Shown piece by piece: positions 44,725 through 52,746 of a stretch of 64,000 nucleotides of DNA. The stretch's first letter is position 1, and every line of letters begins with the position of its first letter. Origin of the DNA: Pseudomonas sp. IAC-BECa141 (GTDB lineage: Bacteria; Pseudomonadota; Gammaproteobacteria; Pseudomonadales; Pseudomonadaceae); the NCBI RefSeq assembly GCF_020544405.1, contig NZ_CP065410.1:1860001-1924000 (forward strand), in the 5' to 3' direction. The notes below the pieces were generated by a model. The model ran no database searches. It was not told where the DNA came from and saw nothing but the letters and a program-made list of their open reading frames with translations. A program made the position numbers and the translations under genes.

Positions 44725-46074
44725 TTACAGGAAGATGAACTTGGCGATGAAGATCGCGCAGAGCACCCACAGGCTGACGGAGATCTCTTTGTATTTACCG
44801 GTGCCGGCCTTCAGCGCGACATAGGTAATGAAGCCCAGCGCGATACCGTCGGCAACCGAGAAGGTCAGCGGCATCATGATCGCGGTGACGATCGCCGGAA
44901 TGCTGTCGGTCGCTTCGTCCCATTCGATGTGCGCCATGCCGCCCATCATCAGCATCGCTACGTAAATCAACGCGCCGGCGGTGGCATAGGCGGGAATCAT
45001 GCCGGCCAGCGGTGCAAAGAACATCGCGGCTATAAATAGCACACCCACGGTGACTGCGGTAAGACCAGTCCGACCACCAGCCGCTACACCGGCAGCACTT
45101 TCCACGTAGCTGGTGACCGGCGGAACGCCGACGACTGCACCGAATACGCTGGAGGCGGAGTCGGCTTTCATCGCGCGGGAAAGGTTCTCGATGCGGCCGT
45201 CAGCGTTCACCAGGTTGGCGCGCTGGGCGACGCCCATCAGGGTGCCGGCGGTGTCGAACATGTGTACGAAGAGGAAGGCCAGTACCACGCTGATCATGCT
45301 GACGTTGAATACGCCGGCGACGTTCATGGCCATGAAGGTCGGCGCCAGGCTTGGCGGGGCGGACATGATGCCCTCGTAGTGCACCAGACCAATCCCCCAG
45401 CCGGCGAGGGTGACGGTGATGATGCTGATGAGGATCGCGCCAAACACTTTGTGGTAGCTGAGGATCGCGATCATCAGGAAGCAGATGGCGGCAAGCAGCG
45501 GGCCGGGTTCACGCAGTGAGCCGAGTTTGATCAGGGTGGCCGGGCTATCGACCACAATGCCGGCGGTTTTCAGGCCGATCAGCCCGAGGAACAGACCCAC
45601 GCCGGCGCCCATTGCATAGCGCAGGCTGACCGGAATGCTGTTGAGCAGCCATTCGCGAATCCGCGAAAAGGTCAGGATCATGAACAGCACGCCCGAGACG
45701 AACACCGCACCGAGGGCGGTTTCCCAGTTGTAGCCCATGGTGCCGACCACGGTATAGGTGAAAAACGCGTTGAGGCCCATGCCCGGCGCCAGGCCTACCG
45801 GCCAGTTGGCGTAGAGGCCCATCAGCAGGCAGCCCAGCGCAGCGGCGATACAGGTGGCGACAAAGGCTGCACCGTGATCGATCCCGGCATCGGCCATGAT
45901 GTTCGGGTTGACGAAAATGATGTAGGCCATGGTGATGAAGGTTGTCAGACCGGCAATCAGCTCGGTCTTCACCGTGGTGCCATGCAAGCTGAGTTTGAAG
46001 ATGCGCTCAAGCAGGCCAGTGCGTAACGGCGGCGAGAGTTCCAGCGTCGATGCTTCGGATTTGCGGCTTTCCAC
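44725..46074 (-). CDS. AzgA-type adenine/guanine/hypoxanthine permease
   Basis: 449 residues from GTG 46074. The start HGTTVKTELIAGLTTFITMA and next helix YIIFVNPNIMADAGID are hallmark sequences of the AzgA/PbuG/GhxP branch. Later come LAPGMGLNAFFTYTVVG, AFLFVHMFDTAGTLMGVAQR and GVPPVTSYVESAAGVAAGGR. About 12-14 membrane helices; proton symport of a purine base. A TTGTGTACAA site lies 131 bases upstream of the start, so it is probably co-regulated with puuE and hiuH. Confidence 0.92.
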   Translation of the reverse strand: MESRKSEASTLELSPPLRTGLLERIFKLSLHGTTVKTELIAGLTTFITMAYIIFVNPNIMADAGIDHGAAFVATCIAAALGCLLMGLYANWPVGLAPGMGLNAFFTYTVVGTMGYNWETALGAVFVSGVLFMILTFSRIREWLLNSIPVSLRYAMGAGVGLFLGLIGLKTAGIVVDSPATLIKLGSLREPGPLLAAICFLMIAILSYHKVFGAILISIITVTLAGWGIGLVHYEGIMSAPPSLAPTFMAMNVAGVFNVSMISVVLAFLFVHMFDTAGTLMGVAQRANLVNADGRIENLSRAMKADSASSVFGAVVGVPPVTSYVESAAGVAAGGRTGLTAVTVGVLFIAAMFFAPLAGMIPAYATAGALIYVAMLMMGGMAHIEWDEATDSIPAIVTAIMMPLTFSVADGIALGFITYVALKAGTGKYKEISVSLWVLCAIFIAKFIFL

Positions 46075-46204
46075 AGCGAGTACTCCTCAAGAGTTTTATT
46101 GTTATTTCCAGGACCGGACCCATGAGGGGTGGCAGCGGCCCTTTGAGGCATACGCGAATTTGTTGACCATGCGGTCAGGAACTCGCACGCTGTGGATTAT
46201 GCTT

Positions 46205-46214
46205 TTGTGTACAA
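46205..46214. promoter_or_regulatory. TTGTGTACAA site upstream of the purine permease gene
   Basis: Same 10-mer as at 41687-41696. It lies in the 196-base region between the permease and MarR genes. Confidence 0.5.
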
Positions 46215-46270
46215 ATAAAGCAAATATTGTTTTTGATTTTGTGGACGAAAAGATCGGCGATCGAGCTATA

Positions 46271-46714
46271 TCACTCGTTCGGGCGATTGGTTCCCAGCGC
46301 CAGATTCACCGCCAGCCAACCGTTGACCGCCGTTTCGCCGGCTTCGGCAAAGACCCGCTCGAGCAATTTCACCTGCTCGCGGCGCAGCGCCTGTTCGAAT
46401 TTCGCGCCTTCAACCGTCAGCTCCAGCAGGCGCTTGCGCTTGTCAGTCTCGGACGCCACGCTGTCCACCAGATGCATTTCCTGTAACTGACGCAACGGCA
46501 TGTTCAGCGCCTGCTTGCTGACGCCGAGCAGCGCGAGCAATTCCTTGACGCTCAGGTTCGGGTAGCGGGCGATGAAAAACACAATGCGTTGGTGCACTCG
46601 GGACAAGCCGCGACGCTCAAGCATTTCATCGGCCTTGGCGGTGAATGCCTGGTAACCAAAGAAAAAGGCTTCCATGGCCTGTTGTTGGCTGGCGCAGTTT
46701 TTAAGGTCAAGCAT
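46271..46714 (-). CDS. MarR-family transcriptional regulator
   Basis: 147 residues. Winged helix at about 30-115: LSRVHQRIVFFIARYPNLSV, KELLALLGVSKQALNMPLRQ (recognition helix), and SETDKRKRLLELT (wing with D-x-R). Divergent from the aminotransferase gene across 82 bases, which it likely controls. Ligand unknown. Confidence 0.88.
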   Translation of the reverse strand: MLDLKNCASQQQAMEAFFFGYQAFTAKADEMLERRGLSRVHQRIVFFIARYPNLSVKELLALLGVSKQALNMPLRQLQEMHLVDSVASETDKRKRLLELTVEGAKFEQALRREQVKLLERVFAEAGETAVNGWLAVNLALGTNRPNE

Positions 46715-46796
46715 ATTGACGCTTCCAGTGAGGGTGTCGTAATTTCAGTCAACAAGTTTGACTCATTTTTCCCATGCCTCGCTAGCGGTGACTTCC

Positions 46797-47963
46797 ATGG
46801 CTTTTTCCGAACGTGTCTCGCGCCTCAAAAGTTCTCTGATCCGTGAAATCCTTGCCGCGGCCCAGCGCCCGGAAGTCATGTCTTTTGCCGGCGGTTTGCC
46901 TGCAGAAGCCATGTTGCCGAAGGTCGAGTGGGCCGACATGCCGCTGTCTCTCGGCCAGTACGGCATGAGCGAAGGAGAGCCTGCACTGCGCGAAGCGCTG
47001 GCGGCAGAGGCGAGGGCGCTGGGTTTGCCGTGTGAGGCGAGTCAGGTGCTGGTGGTCAGCGGTTCTCAGCAGACCCTCGACCTGGCGGCCAAGCTGTACA
47101 TCGACAAAGGCACCGAAATCCTGCTCGAAGCGCCGACGTATCTGGCGGCCTTGCAGATTTTCCAACTGTTCGGCGCCGATTGCCTGACCGTGCCGCTGGA
47201 GGCTGACGGTCCGAACCTTGCGCAATTGCGTCAGCGTCTGGAGCAGCATCGTCCGGCGTTCATCTATTTGATTCCGACCTTCCAGAACCCGTCTGCCGTG
47301 CGCTACAGCGAAGCCAGGCGCGAAGCCGTTGCAGCATTGCTCGACGAATTCGGCGTTACCCTGATCGAAGACGAACCCTACCGCGAACTGACCTTCGACG
47401 GCGGCAGCGCCCAGCCGATTGCCGGACGCCTGAAAAAATCCAGCTGGATCTACACCGGCACCGTGTCGAAAACCCTGTTGCCAGGCTTGCGTGTCGGCTA
47501 CCTGATCGCCAGCCCGGAGCTGTTCCCGCACCTGCTCAAACTGAAGCAATCGGCAGATCTGCACACCAATCGTATCGGTCAGTGGCAAGCATTGCAGTGG
47601 ATCGGCAGTGAGAAATATCAGCAGCACTTGAGTGAATTGCGCAGCTTCTACCGTCAGCGCCGCGATGCATTTCAAGCAGCGCTGGAAATCCATTTCGCCG
47701 ACCTGGCGGACTGGAACACGCCGCAAGGCGGGCTGTTTTTCTGGCTGACACTGAAGCAACCGCTGGACACCCGAACGTTGTTGAATACCGCGCTGGCCAA
47801 TGATGTAGCGTTCATGCCAGGCGAACCGTTCTTCCCCGAGCCCGATCGCAATCCCGGCCACCTGCGCCTGAACTTCAGCCACATTGATCCGGCTCGTCTG
47901 GACGAAGGGCTCAAGCGGCTGGCAGCGGTGGTGCGCCAGGCGCAGGCGGCGCAGGCGGCATGA
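46797..47963 (+). CDS. PLP-dependent class I aminotransferase (2-aminoadipate aminotransferase-like)
   Basis: 388 residues from ATG 46797; an earlier in-frame start at 46758 is possible. Fold type I: PEVMSFAGGLPAEAMLPKVE at the N-terminus, SGSQQTLDLAAKLYIDKGTE, LIPTFQNPSAVRYSEARREA, DEPYRELTF (Asp for the pyridine N), and the Schiff-base Lys in YTGTVSKTLLPGLRVGYLI. This is the KAT/2-aminoadipate branch related to MocR C-domains but without a DNA-binding domain. Substrate unknown. Under probable control of the divergent MarR gene. Confidence 0.88.
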   Translation: MAFSERVSRLKSSLIREILAAAQRPEVMSFAGGLPAEAMLPKVEWADMPLSLGQYGMSEGEPALREALAAEARALGLPCEASQVLVVSGSQQTLDLAAKLYIDKGTEILLEAPTYLAALQIFQLFGADCLTVPLEADGPNLAQLRQRLEQHRPAFIYLIPTFQNPSAVRYSEARREAVAALLDEFGVTLIEDEPYRELTFDGGSAQPIAGRLKKSSWIYTGTVSKTLLPGLRVGYLIASPELFPHLLKLKQSADLHTNRIGQWQALQWIGSEKYQQHLSELRSFYRQRRDAFQAALEIHFADLADWNTPQGGLFFWLTLKQPLDTRTLLNTALANDVAFMPGEPFFPEPDRNPGHLRLNFSHIDPARLDEGLKRLAAVVRQAQAAQAA

Positions 47964-47965
47964 AA

Positions 47966-47992
47966 AAGCCGGCCCTCAGGCCGGTTTTTTTT
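47966..47992 (+). terminator. Terminator after the aminotransferase gene
   Basis: AAGCCGGCC / GGCCGG with TTTTTTTT following. It also sits at the end of the convergent glutaredoxin gene. Confidence 0.88.
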
Positions 47993-47995
47993 GAG

Positions 47996-48367
47996 TCAGA
48001 CTGCGGCGAACCGCTGGTTCAGATATTCGATGATGGTGTTGGACTCGTACATCCAGGTGGTCTGGCCGTTCTCTTCGATGCGCAGGCACGGCACTTTGAT
48101 CTTGCCGCCCTGTTCCAGCAGGGTCTGACGATCCTGCTCGTTGTTTTTCGCGTCCTTCAGGGCCACCGGAACGTTCAGACGGCGCAGGCTGCGGCGGGTC
48201 TTCACGCAGAACGGGCAGGCGTGGAACTGATACAGGGTCAGGTCCTTGGCGGCGGCGTCAACCTGAGCCTGGGCAGCGGCGGGGCGCTGTTTCTTGCCTG
48301 GGCGAGTCAGGAAATCAACGAAGATGATCAGTTGGCCGAGGCCGACACGAAGCGCTTTGACGAACAC
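47996..48367 (-). CDS. Glutaredoxin/GST-N domain protein with N-terminal anchor
   Basis: 123 residues, start GTG 48367. Residues 5-25 are moderately hydrophobic (LRVGLGQLIIFVDFLTRPGK). From 42 on there is a thioredoxin fold with the redox motif ACPFCVKTRR (CPFC), cis-Pro at KVPCLRIEENG and a glutathione-binding ESNTIIEYL. It probably handles glutathionylated targets. It lies between a terminator and the folE terminator, so it is transcribed alone. Confidence 0.85.
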   Translation of the reverse strand: MFVKALRVGLGQLIIFVDFLTRPGKKQRPAAAQAQVDAAAKDLTLYQFHACPFCVKTRRSLRRLNVPVALKDAKNNEQDRQTLLEQGGKIKVPCLRIEENGQTTWMYESNTIIEYLNQRFAAV

Positions 48368-48426
48368 GTTACAAGCCTCACAGGGACATTGAAGAAGGCG
48401 CGCAGCTTACCCGATTTTTCACGGAC

Positions 48427-48458
48427 GAAAAAAAACCGGCGATCAACGCCGGTTCTTT
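48427..48458 (-). terminator. Terminator of folE
   Basis: AACCGGCG / CGCCGGTT with TTTTTTTT on the minus strand. The plus strand also has a short T tract (TTCTTTT). Confidence 0.85.
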
Positions 48459-48469
48459 TCTGCAATCAA

Positions 48470-49030
48470 TTACTTGATCAGGCTGAGAAACTCGCTGCGG
48501 GTCGCCGCGTTTTCGCGGAACTCACCGAGCATCACCGAGGTGATCATCGACGAATTCTGTTTCTCCACACCGCGCATCATCATGCACATGTGCTTGGCCT
48601 CGATCACCACCGCCACGCCCAGCGCGCCGGTGACCTGCTGGACCGCGTCGGCGATCTGGCGGCTGAGGTTTTCCTGGATCTGCAGGCGGCGGGCGTACAT
48701 GTCGACGATCCGCGCGACCTTCGACAGGCCCAGCACTTTGCCGCTCGGGATGTACGCGACGTGGGCCTTGCCGATGAACGGCAGCAGGTGGTGTTCGCAC
48801 AACGAGTAGAGCTCGATGTCCTTGACCAGCACCATTTCGCTGTTGTCGGAGCTGAACAGGGCACCGTTGGTGACCTCTTCGAGCGTCTGTTCATAACCGC
48901 GGCAGAGATACTGCATGGCTTTGGCGGCACGCTTTGGCGTGTCGCGCAGGCCCTCGCGGGAGACGTCCTCGCCCAATTGGCCGAGAATCGCGGTGTAATT
49001 CTGTTCCAGTGTCACAGAGGCTGATTCCAT
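48470..49030 (-). CDS. folE: GTP cyclohydrolase I, type IA
   Basis: 186 residues from ATG 49030; the longer frame to 49078 would start inside the phage scar. [20 protein letters not shown] (zinc Cys and His residues), [20 protein letters not shown] and [20 protein letters not shown] (third zinc Cys in HMCM) are diagnostic for the zinc-dependent FolE. It makes dihydroneopterin triphosphate for folate. Phage DNA begins immediately upstream of its start, so the insertion may have replaced its native promoter. Confidence 0.95.
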   Translation of the reverse strand: MESASVTLEQNYTAILGQLGEDVSREGLRDTPKRAAKAMQYLCRGYEQTLEEVTNGALFSSDNSEMVLVKDIELYSLCEHHLLPFIGKAHVAYIPSGKVLGLSKVARIVDMYARRLQIQENLSRQIADAVQQVTGALGVAVVIEAKHMCMMMRGVEKQNSSMITSVMLGEFRENAATRSEFLSLIK

Positions 49031-49037
49031 AAGGGTT

Positions 49038-49270
49038 TCAGAGGGGTACTGTTTCTGTCTGTACCAATTTTGTACCAATCAAGCTGTTTTCGAGCTTTCC
49101 GAGTTCACCCCAGTCGGTGCTGGAGTTGATCCATCGGGCGTAGGTCGATAGCAAAATCTGAACGCTATGACCGAGCTGAGTGGCAATAAACGCAGGGTTC
49201 ATACCCGCCATGAGGCACATGGTAGCGTAAGTGTGTCGGCAGTTGTATTGCCGGTGGGCGCGGATTCCTT
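49038..49270 (-). pseudogene. C-terminal remnant of a phage integrase
   Basis: About 77 codons in one frame: [76 protein letters not shown]. It matches the last part of the intact integrase at 51230-52420 over some 60 residues with few changes. An in-frame TAA stands just before it, and nothing upstream continues the protein. It ends 8 bases before the folE start codon. It is most likely the relic of an earlier element that used the same target. Two direct copies of TGTACCAAT (49060-49068, 49071-49079) are inside it. Confidence 0.85.
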
Positions 49271-49578
49271 ATTTGTTAGCACCATTAACTTAGATTGCAC
49301 AGTCTGGACGGCAGCATTGCGCTCAGGTTTGTTTTGGCAGGCTTCGTAAAGCGTGCGCTGGAGTCGTGAAATTGACCTTTGCAGATTTGAGGTAATTTCG
49401 ATCTTGAAGGGCAAACACTACATATAGTGGTTTATCCTTTGGATCCAGCCTCGCAACACAACATATTTGTGTATAAGTACTAGTGGCGAATTGCCATCAC
49501 TTTCCGGTGGGCAAATTACGAAGCAATCCCTTTTGTTTATTGCCCTTGGAGATTTTCACCTCAACTGGACGCCACATC

Positions 49579-49614
49579 TTATCCACAGACTTATCCACAG
49601 ATGATTGTGCATAA
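49579..49614. promoter_or_regulatory. Cluster of three DnaA boxes
   Basis: TTATCCACA at 49579-49587 and again at 49591-49599 as direct repeats 12 bases apart, followed by TGTGCATAA (the complement of TTATGCACA) at 49606-49614. All fit TTATNCACA. The region is noncoding and A+T-rich, as in replication origins or DnaA titration sites. Confidence 0.6.
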
Positions 49615-49710
49615 AAAAGGAGTTGATTTCTCTTAAAAGAGATGGTTATTATCTTCTCGCCGACCCTAGATGTAGGGGCGGCGTTTTGATGGGGTCTTTT
49701 TTGACGCCAT

Positions 49711-49744
49711 AAAAAAGTCCCGAATGCTTTCGCACACGGGACTT
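49711..49744 (-). terminator. Hairpin with T tract on the minus strand
   Basis: AAGTCCCG / CGGGACTT with a 14-base loop; minus-strand continuation TTTTTT. There is no intact gene directly upstream of it on that strand, so it may be a relic of lost genes. Confidence 0.55.
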
Positions 49745-49916
49745 CTAGGCTGACTTTGGGGACGATTTTCCAGACCTTCCCAAATCAGAAACCATAGCCA
49801 ACAAGAAGCTACAGGTTTATTGATTCTATATGCGCTTGCGTTTCAACGCAAACGTAGTGATGTGTCTCAGTGTCTGTAGCTCCTTTTAGGCATCATTGCC
49901 AATTAGGAGAACCTCC

Positions 49917-50102
49917 ATGGCAGACGGTAAAAAACCCGGTCAGAACACCGGAAAACAAGGCGGCATTTTTCAAGAGCAAGGCCCTCGTGGTGGCTTGAGG
50001 GATAACTACGCGGCGGTGCCTGACGGCAAGCCGTTACCTCCCACCAGCAAGCCAGGAAGCACGTGGGTTCCGACCCATACGACTCCTGATAGTAAGCGCT
50101 AA
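49917..50102 (+). CDS. Small YjzC-like hydrophilic protein
   Basis: 61 residues from ATG 49917, with AGGAG at the right distance; the longer frame from 49896 is rejected for that reason. Gly/Pro-rich and basic: GKKPGQNTGKQGGIFQEQGP, RGGLRDNYAAVPDGKPLPPT. The GQ-G-G-(Y/F)-E-G start and DG-PLPPT end recall the YjzC-like family of unknown function, but this is a weak match by eye. Own terminator follows, so it is expressed alone. It sits between the integrase relic and the toxin-antitoxin pair. Confidence 0.65.
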   Translation: MADGKKPGQNTGKQGGIFQEQGPRGGLRDNYAAVPDGKPLPPTSKPGSTWVPTHTTPDSKR

Positions 50103-50106
50103 ACAA

Positions 50107-50139
50107 AAGGCCGCGGATTTTTATCCGCGGCCTTTTTCT
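50107..50139 (+). terminator. Strong terminator after the YjzC-like gene
   Basis: AAGGCCGCGGAT / ATCCGCGGCCTT stem of 12 pairs, a 4-base loop and a T tract. Confidence 0.88.
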
Positions 50140-50266
50140 TTTATTGTTGATTTTGGACGAGGCGGCTTACTCGAATAGCCCCTTATGCATTTTACTTTTT
50201 CTTCTAGAAGAAGCTGCTCAGATTCTTGAAGGTTTGCACGTACGGCCAAATTGGATTTGTTACTCC

Positions 50267-50294
50267 AAAAAAAGCCCTAGCACTTGGCTAGGGC
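50267..50294 (-). terminator. Terminator of the toxin-antitoxin pair
   Basis: GCCCTAGC / GCTAGGGC, a 5-base loop, then TTTTTTT on the minus strand, about 20 bases past the antitoxin stop. Confidence 0.85.
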
Positions 50295-50315
50295 ATCTTC
50301 TTTTTGCCATCAGTA

Positions 50316-50648
50316 TCAGGCGCAAGCTTCTTCAGCTCGATGTGATACAACCTTAGACATTCCTACGCCTAGTGCTTGAAGCACTTTGAGAATGGTAGAG
50401 AGCTTTGGATCTCCACCTACAGCGATAGATCTGTAGAGATTGCCCCGGGCTAGGCCGGTGCTCTGAGAAAGGCTGACCATGCCACCCCTAGCTTCTACAA
50501 GGCGGCGAATGGCAACGAGGAAAGCATCCTCTCCACCGATTTCGTCGATTTCTTCAAGCGCGACGGAAAGATATTCGATGGCAAATGCTTCATCGTCTCT
50601 TAGCATTTCGAGAACGCTGTCTTCATGAGAACGAGTGCGAGTTGTCAT
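50316..50648 (-). CDS. HigA-like antitoxin (XRE-type)
   Basis: 110 residues. The start overlaps the toxin stop (ATGA). Helix-turn-helix at about 58-100: VSLSQSTGLARGNLYRSIAV and GGDPKLSTILKVLQALGV. The acidic N-terminus (DSVLEMLRDDEAFAIEYLSV) probably wraps the toxin. This is the addiction-module antidote family that pairs with HigB/RelE-like toxins, and it likely represses its own promoter. The pair may stabilise the element. Confidence 0.82.
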   Translation of the reverse strand: MTTRTRSHEDSVLEMLRDDEAFAIEYLSVALEEIDEIGGEDAFLVAIRRLVEARGGMVSLSQSTGLARGNLYRSIAVGGDPKLSTILKVLQALGVGMSKVVSHRAEEACA

Positions 50649-50968
50649 TTTCTTTTTACCTTAAAAGAGTTCCAGAGAGCCTTGGCCTGATCGATGTCGT
50701 TTTGCTGTCTATCCTTGGAGCCTCCGCCCAATAGGAAGACCACCTTTTGTTCCTGAATTGCGTAATAGACGCGAAATCCAGGGCCAAAATTCAACTTCAT
50801 TTCGAAGACCCCATCACCTACCGGCTCGGTGTCGCCAAAGTGCCCGAGGGAAGCTCGGTCCACTCTGGTGGTGATTCTTGCTTTGAATCGCATGTCTCGA
50901 ACGGTGTCGAGCCAAGCTTGGTAAATATCCACTCCATTGGCAGACAGTACGTGTTCCACTTCGTACAT
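50645..50968 (-). CDS. RelE/HigB-like toxin
   Basis: 107 residues from ATG 50968 (AAGG about 10 bases upstream). ANGVDIYQAWLDTVRDMRFK, then KARITTRVDRASLGHFGDTE, KLNFGPGFRVYYAIQEQKVV and FLLGGGSKDRQQNDIDQAKA are the phage-derived Gp49/HigB-like addiction-module killer motifs, with the basic residues of a ribosome-dependent mRNA interferase. Toxin before antitoxin is the HigBA gene order. The 258 bases upstream (50972-51229) show no gene and should hold its promoter. Confidence 0.82.
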   Translation of the reverse strand: MYEVEHVLSANGVDIYQAWLDTVRDMRFKARITTRVDRASLGHFGDTEPVGDGVFEMKLNFGPGFRVYYAIQEQKVVFLLGGGSKDRQQNDIDQAKALWNSFKVKRK

Positions 50969-51229
50969 CACAAATGTACCTTAAAAGAGACACTGCGTTG
51001 ATTGATATTTTATATCGAGTCCAGTGGTTGGCCCGAATTTTCAGTGTGGTGGCAATGTTGTAACAGTGTATCTGTTATGCATCGGTATTGGGAGGAACCC
51101 AAAAATTTCAGCTCCTTTGAGGTGGTCAGGATGGGCATCTGTGACGATTTAGCCAGCTGGAGCAATATATAAGTTCCTGATTAATAAGATAAAAATATAC
51201 ATATGTGTTTTCTCAACGACTCCGGTTTC

Positions 51230-52420
51230 TTACCGAGCCATCTGGCGCTCAGTCAAATTTTTTTCAAGTTTCATGATTTCTCCCCAGTCTGTTTGAGAGT
51301 TGATCCATCGGGCGTATGTCGATAGCAGCATCTGAATGCTATGACCTAGCTGATTGGCAATAAATGCAGGGTTCATCCCCGCCATGAGGCATGCGGTAGC
51401 ATAGGTGTGGCGGCAGTTATATTGTCGCCGTGAGCGAACGCCCAATTCGGTCAGTGCAGCCTGGAAGTGTTTGTCGGTCACACTCGATTGTTGAATGAAC
51501 TCAAAGTTCTTCGTCGGCGGGAATACATAGGGCGATTCGGCGCGTTTGCGGCGGCTCTGCAAGGCGCGTAGTTGCGCCTCCAGCTCGGCCTGCTCGAGGG
51601 CGTGCAGCGCGCGGCTATTGAGCATGACCTGTCGCACGTTCCGGGTTTTGGTGCGCTCCTCGATCTTGTAGTCCGCGACGATCCGACACACGTTGACCAG
51701 TCGCTTTTCCTTGTCGACCTCTTCCCAACGCAGCGCCGCGATCTCGCTGGGGCGCATGCCGGTGTAGAAGGCGAACTCGAAGTAGGCCGCGTAGATCCGC
51801 ATCGAGTGGGTCAGTGTCTTATATAGGTGATCAATAATCTGGTTGGCCTCGCCCACGGTGAAGGGATCGATGGGTTTCTTGGCCTTCACCGGCAGTTCGA
51901 TGGACTCCACGGGGTTACGGTTGATCAGGCCGTCTTTCACTGCGGTACCGAACACTGTGGTTAGGCGCTGGATCGCCGCACGCTTCACGCCGGGCGTCGG
52001 CCATTCAGTGTTCGCTACCACTTTGCGCAGCATCACCGACGTGATGCTGTCGATGGGCAGCATTGCCAGATACGGCATCCAGTAGAGATTGAGCGAGCCG
52101 AGGTAGTTCTTGCGTGTCCCGGCCACGATCTCGCGACTGTTGAGCCACTCCTGGGCGTACTCCCCGAAACGGGGAGTCGCCGAGTAGTTGGCATAGGTGG
52201 AGTTGGGGAACAGTTCGGCATAGCGCTGATCATCCAGAACGCCGTGCTTGATCAGGCTGGTTACGTTAGCGCGTAGGTCGGCGGCAGCCTTAATCCCCTT
52301 CGGCGTTTGGGGATAGGGGAGGGTTTCGCAACGGCGTTGCCCGTTCCAAGTGAAGCGAATGCGGACGGACTGTCCAGCAAATTCAACTCCGGTGGGCAAT
52401 CCCATTGGCTCTCGAGCCAT
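51230..52420 (-). CDS. Tyrosine-recombinase integrase of the prophage
   Basis: 396 residues. An N-terminal arm-binding segment (GVEFAGQSVRIRFTWNGQRR), SAM-like core-binding domain at 80-180, and catalytic domain at 190-385: Arg in FYTGMRPSEIAALRW, RQYNCRHTYATACL (box II; Tyr stands where the first His of HxxR usually is, Arg present), GHSIQMLLSTYARW (His/Gln region and nucleophile Tyr). It inserts and, with the excisionase, removes the prophage. Its start overlaps the excisionase gene by 160 bases. Confidence 0.93.
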   Translation of the reverse strand: MAREPMGLPTGVEFAGQSVRIRFTWNGQRRCETLPYPQTPKGIKAAADLRANVTSLIKHGVLDDQRYAELFPNSTYANYSATPRFGEYAQEWLNSREIVAGTRKNYLGSLNLYWMPYLAMLPIDSITSVMLRKVVANTEWPTPGVKRAAIQRLTTVFGTAVKDGLINRNPVESIELPVKAKKPIDPFTVGEANQIIDHLYKTLTHSMRIYAAYFEFAFYTGMRPSEIAALRWEEVDKEKRLVNVCRIVADYKIEERTKTRNVRQVMLNSRALHALEQAELEAQLRALQSRRKRAESPYVFPPTKNFEFIQQSSVTDKHFQAALTELGVRSRRQYNCRHTYATACLMAGMNPAFIANQLGHSIQMLLSTYARWINSQTDWGEIMKLEKNLTERQMAR

Positions 52421-52746
52421 GCTTCGTATCTCCTCAGGCTGTAATAAATGCGGCTATCGATGGTGTTCCAGACACCTTTGGGAATGACGCCTCTGGCGCG
52501 CTTGCCTTGCAGTGCTCGGCGGGTCGTGCCGACCAACTCGGCCATCTTGTCTTCTGGAATTTTGTCCAGGTGGTAGGTCGGTAGCGACAGTTCCGCAGTG
52601 GCATCGCAACGCTTGTCTTCCTCAGCAGGTAGCGCGGGTAAACGGTTGTTGCCAGTCGGAATTTGGTCGATCACATGTAGGCGCATGCTGCTTTCAACTG
52701 ACATGCGATAGTGAGTTGGTCCGAAGCAGGAGAATGATTTGTTCAT
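52261..52746 (-). CDS. Excisionase-like DNA-binding protein
   Basis: 161 residues from ATG 52746, with AAGGAGAAGG just before it. The central part DKIPEDKMAELVGTTRRALQ, GKRARGVIPKGVWNTIDSRI and YYSLRRYEAWLESQW is the winged-helix pattern of phage excisionases. The basic tail ends KRRRGLRLPPTYALT. The 160-base overlap with int is long but each frame has its own good start. It directs excision rather than insertion. Confidence 0.75.
   Translation of the reverse strand: MNKSFSCFGPTHYRMSVESSMRLHVIDQIPTGNNRLPALPAEEDKRCDATAELSLPTYHLDKIPEDKMAELVGTTRRALQGKRARGVIPKGVWNTIDSRIYYSLRRYEAWLESQWDCPPELNLLDSPSAFASLGTGNAVAKPSPIPKRRRGLRLPPTYALT

Larger units (their letters stand above)
49271..49916. other. Noncoding or decayed stretch between integrase remnant and YjzC-like gene
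   Basis: About 650 bases, A+T-richer than the chromosome. Apart from the DnaA boxes and one hairpin listed separately, I see only short frames, such as one at 49199-49414 (minus) that overlaps the integrase remnant in another frame and starts with TTG. None is convincing. Probably degraded phage DNA. Confidence 0.5.

Noticed and set aside
49199..49414. 71-codon open frame on the minus strand in the phage scar
   Set aside because: It starts with TTG without a ribosome site and overlaps the integrase relic in another frame.
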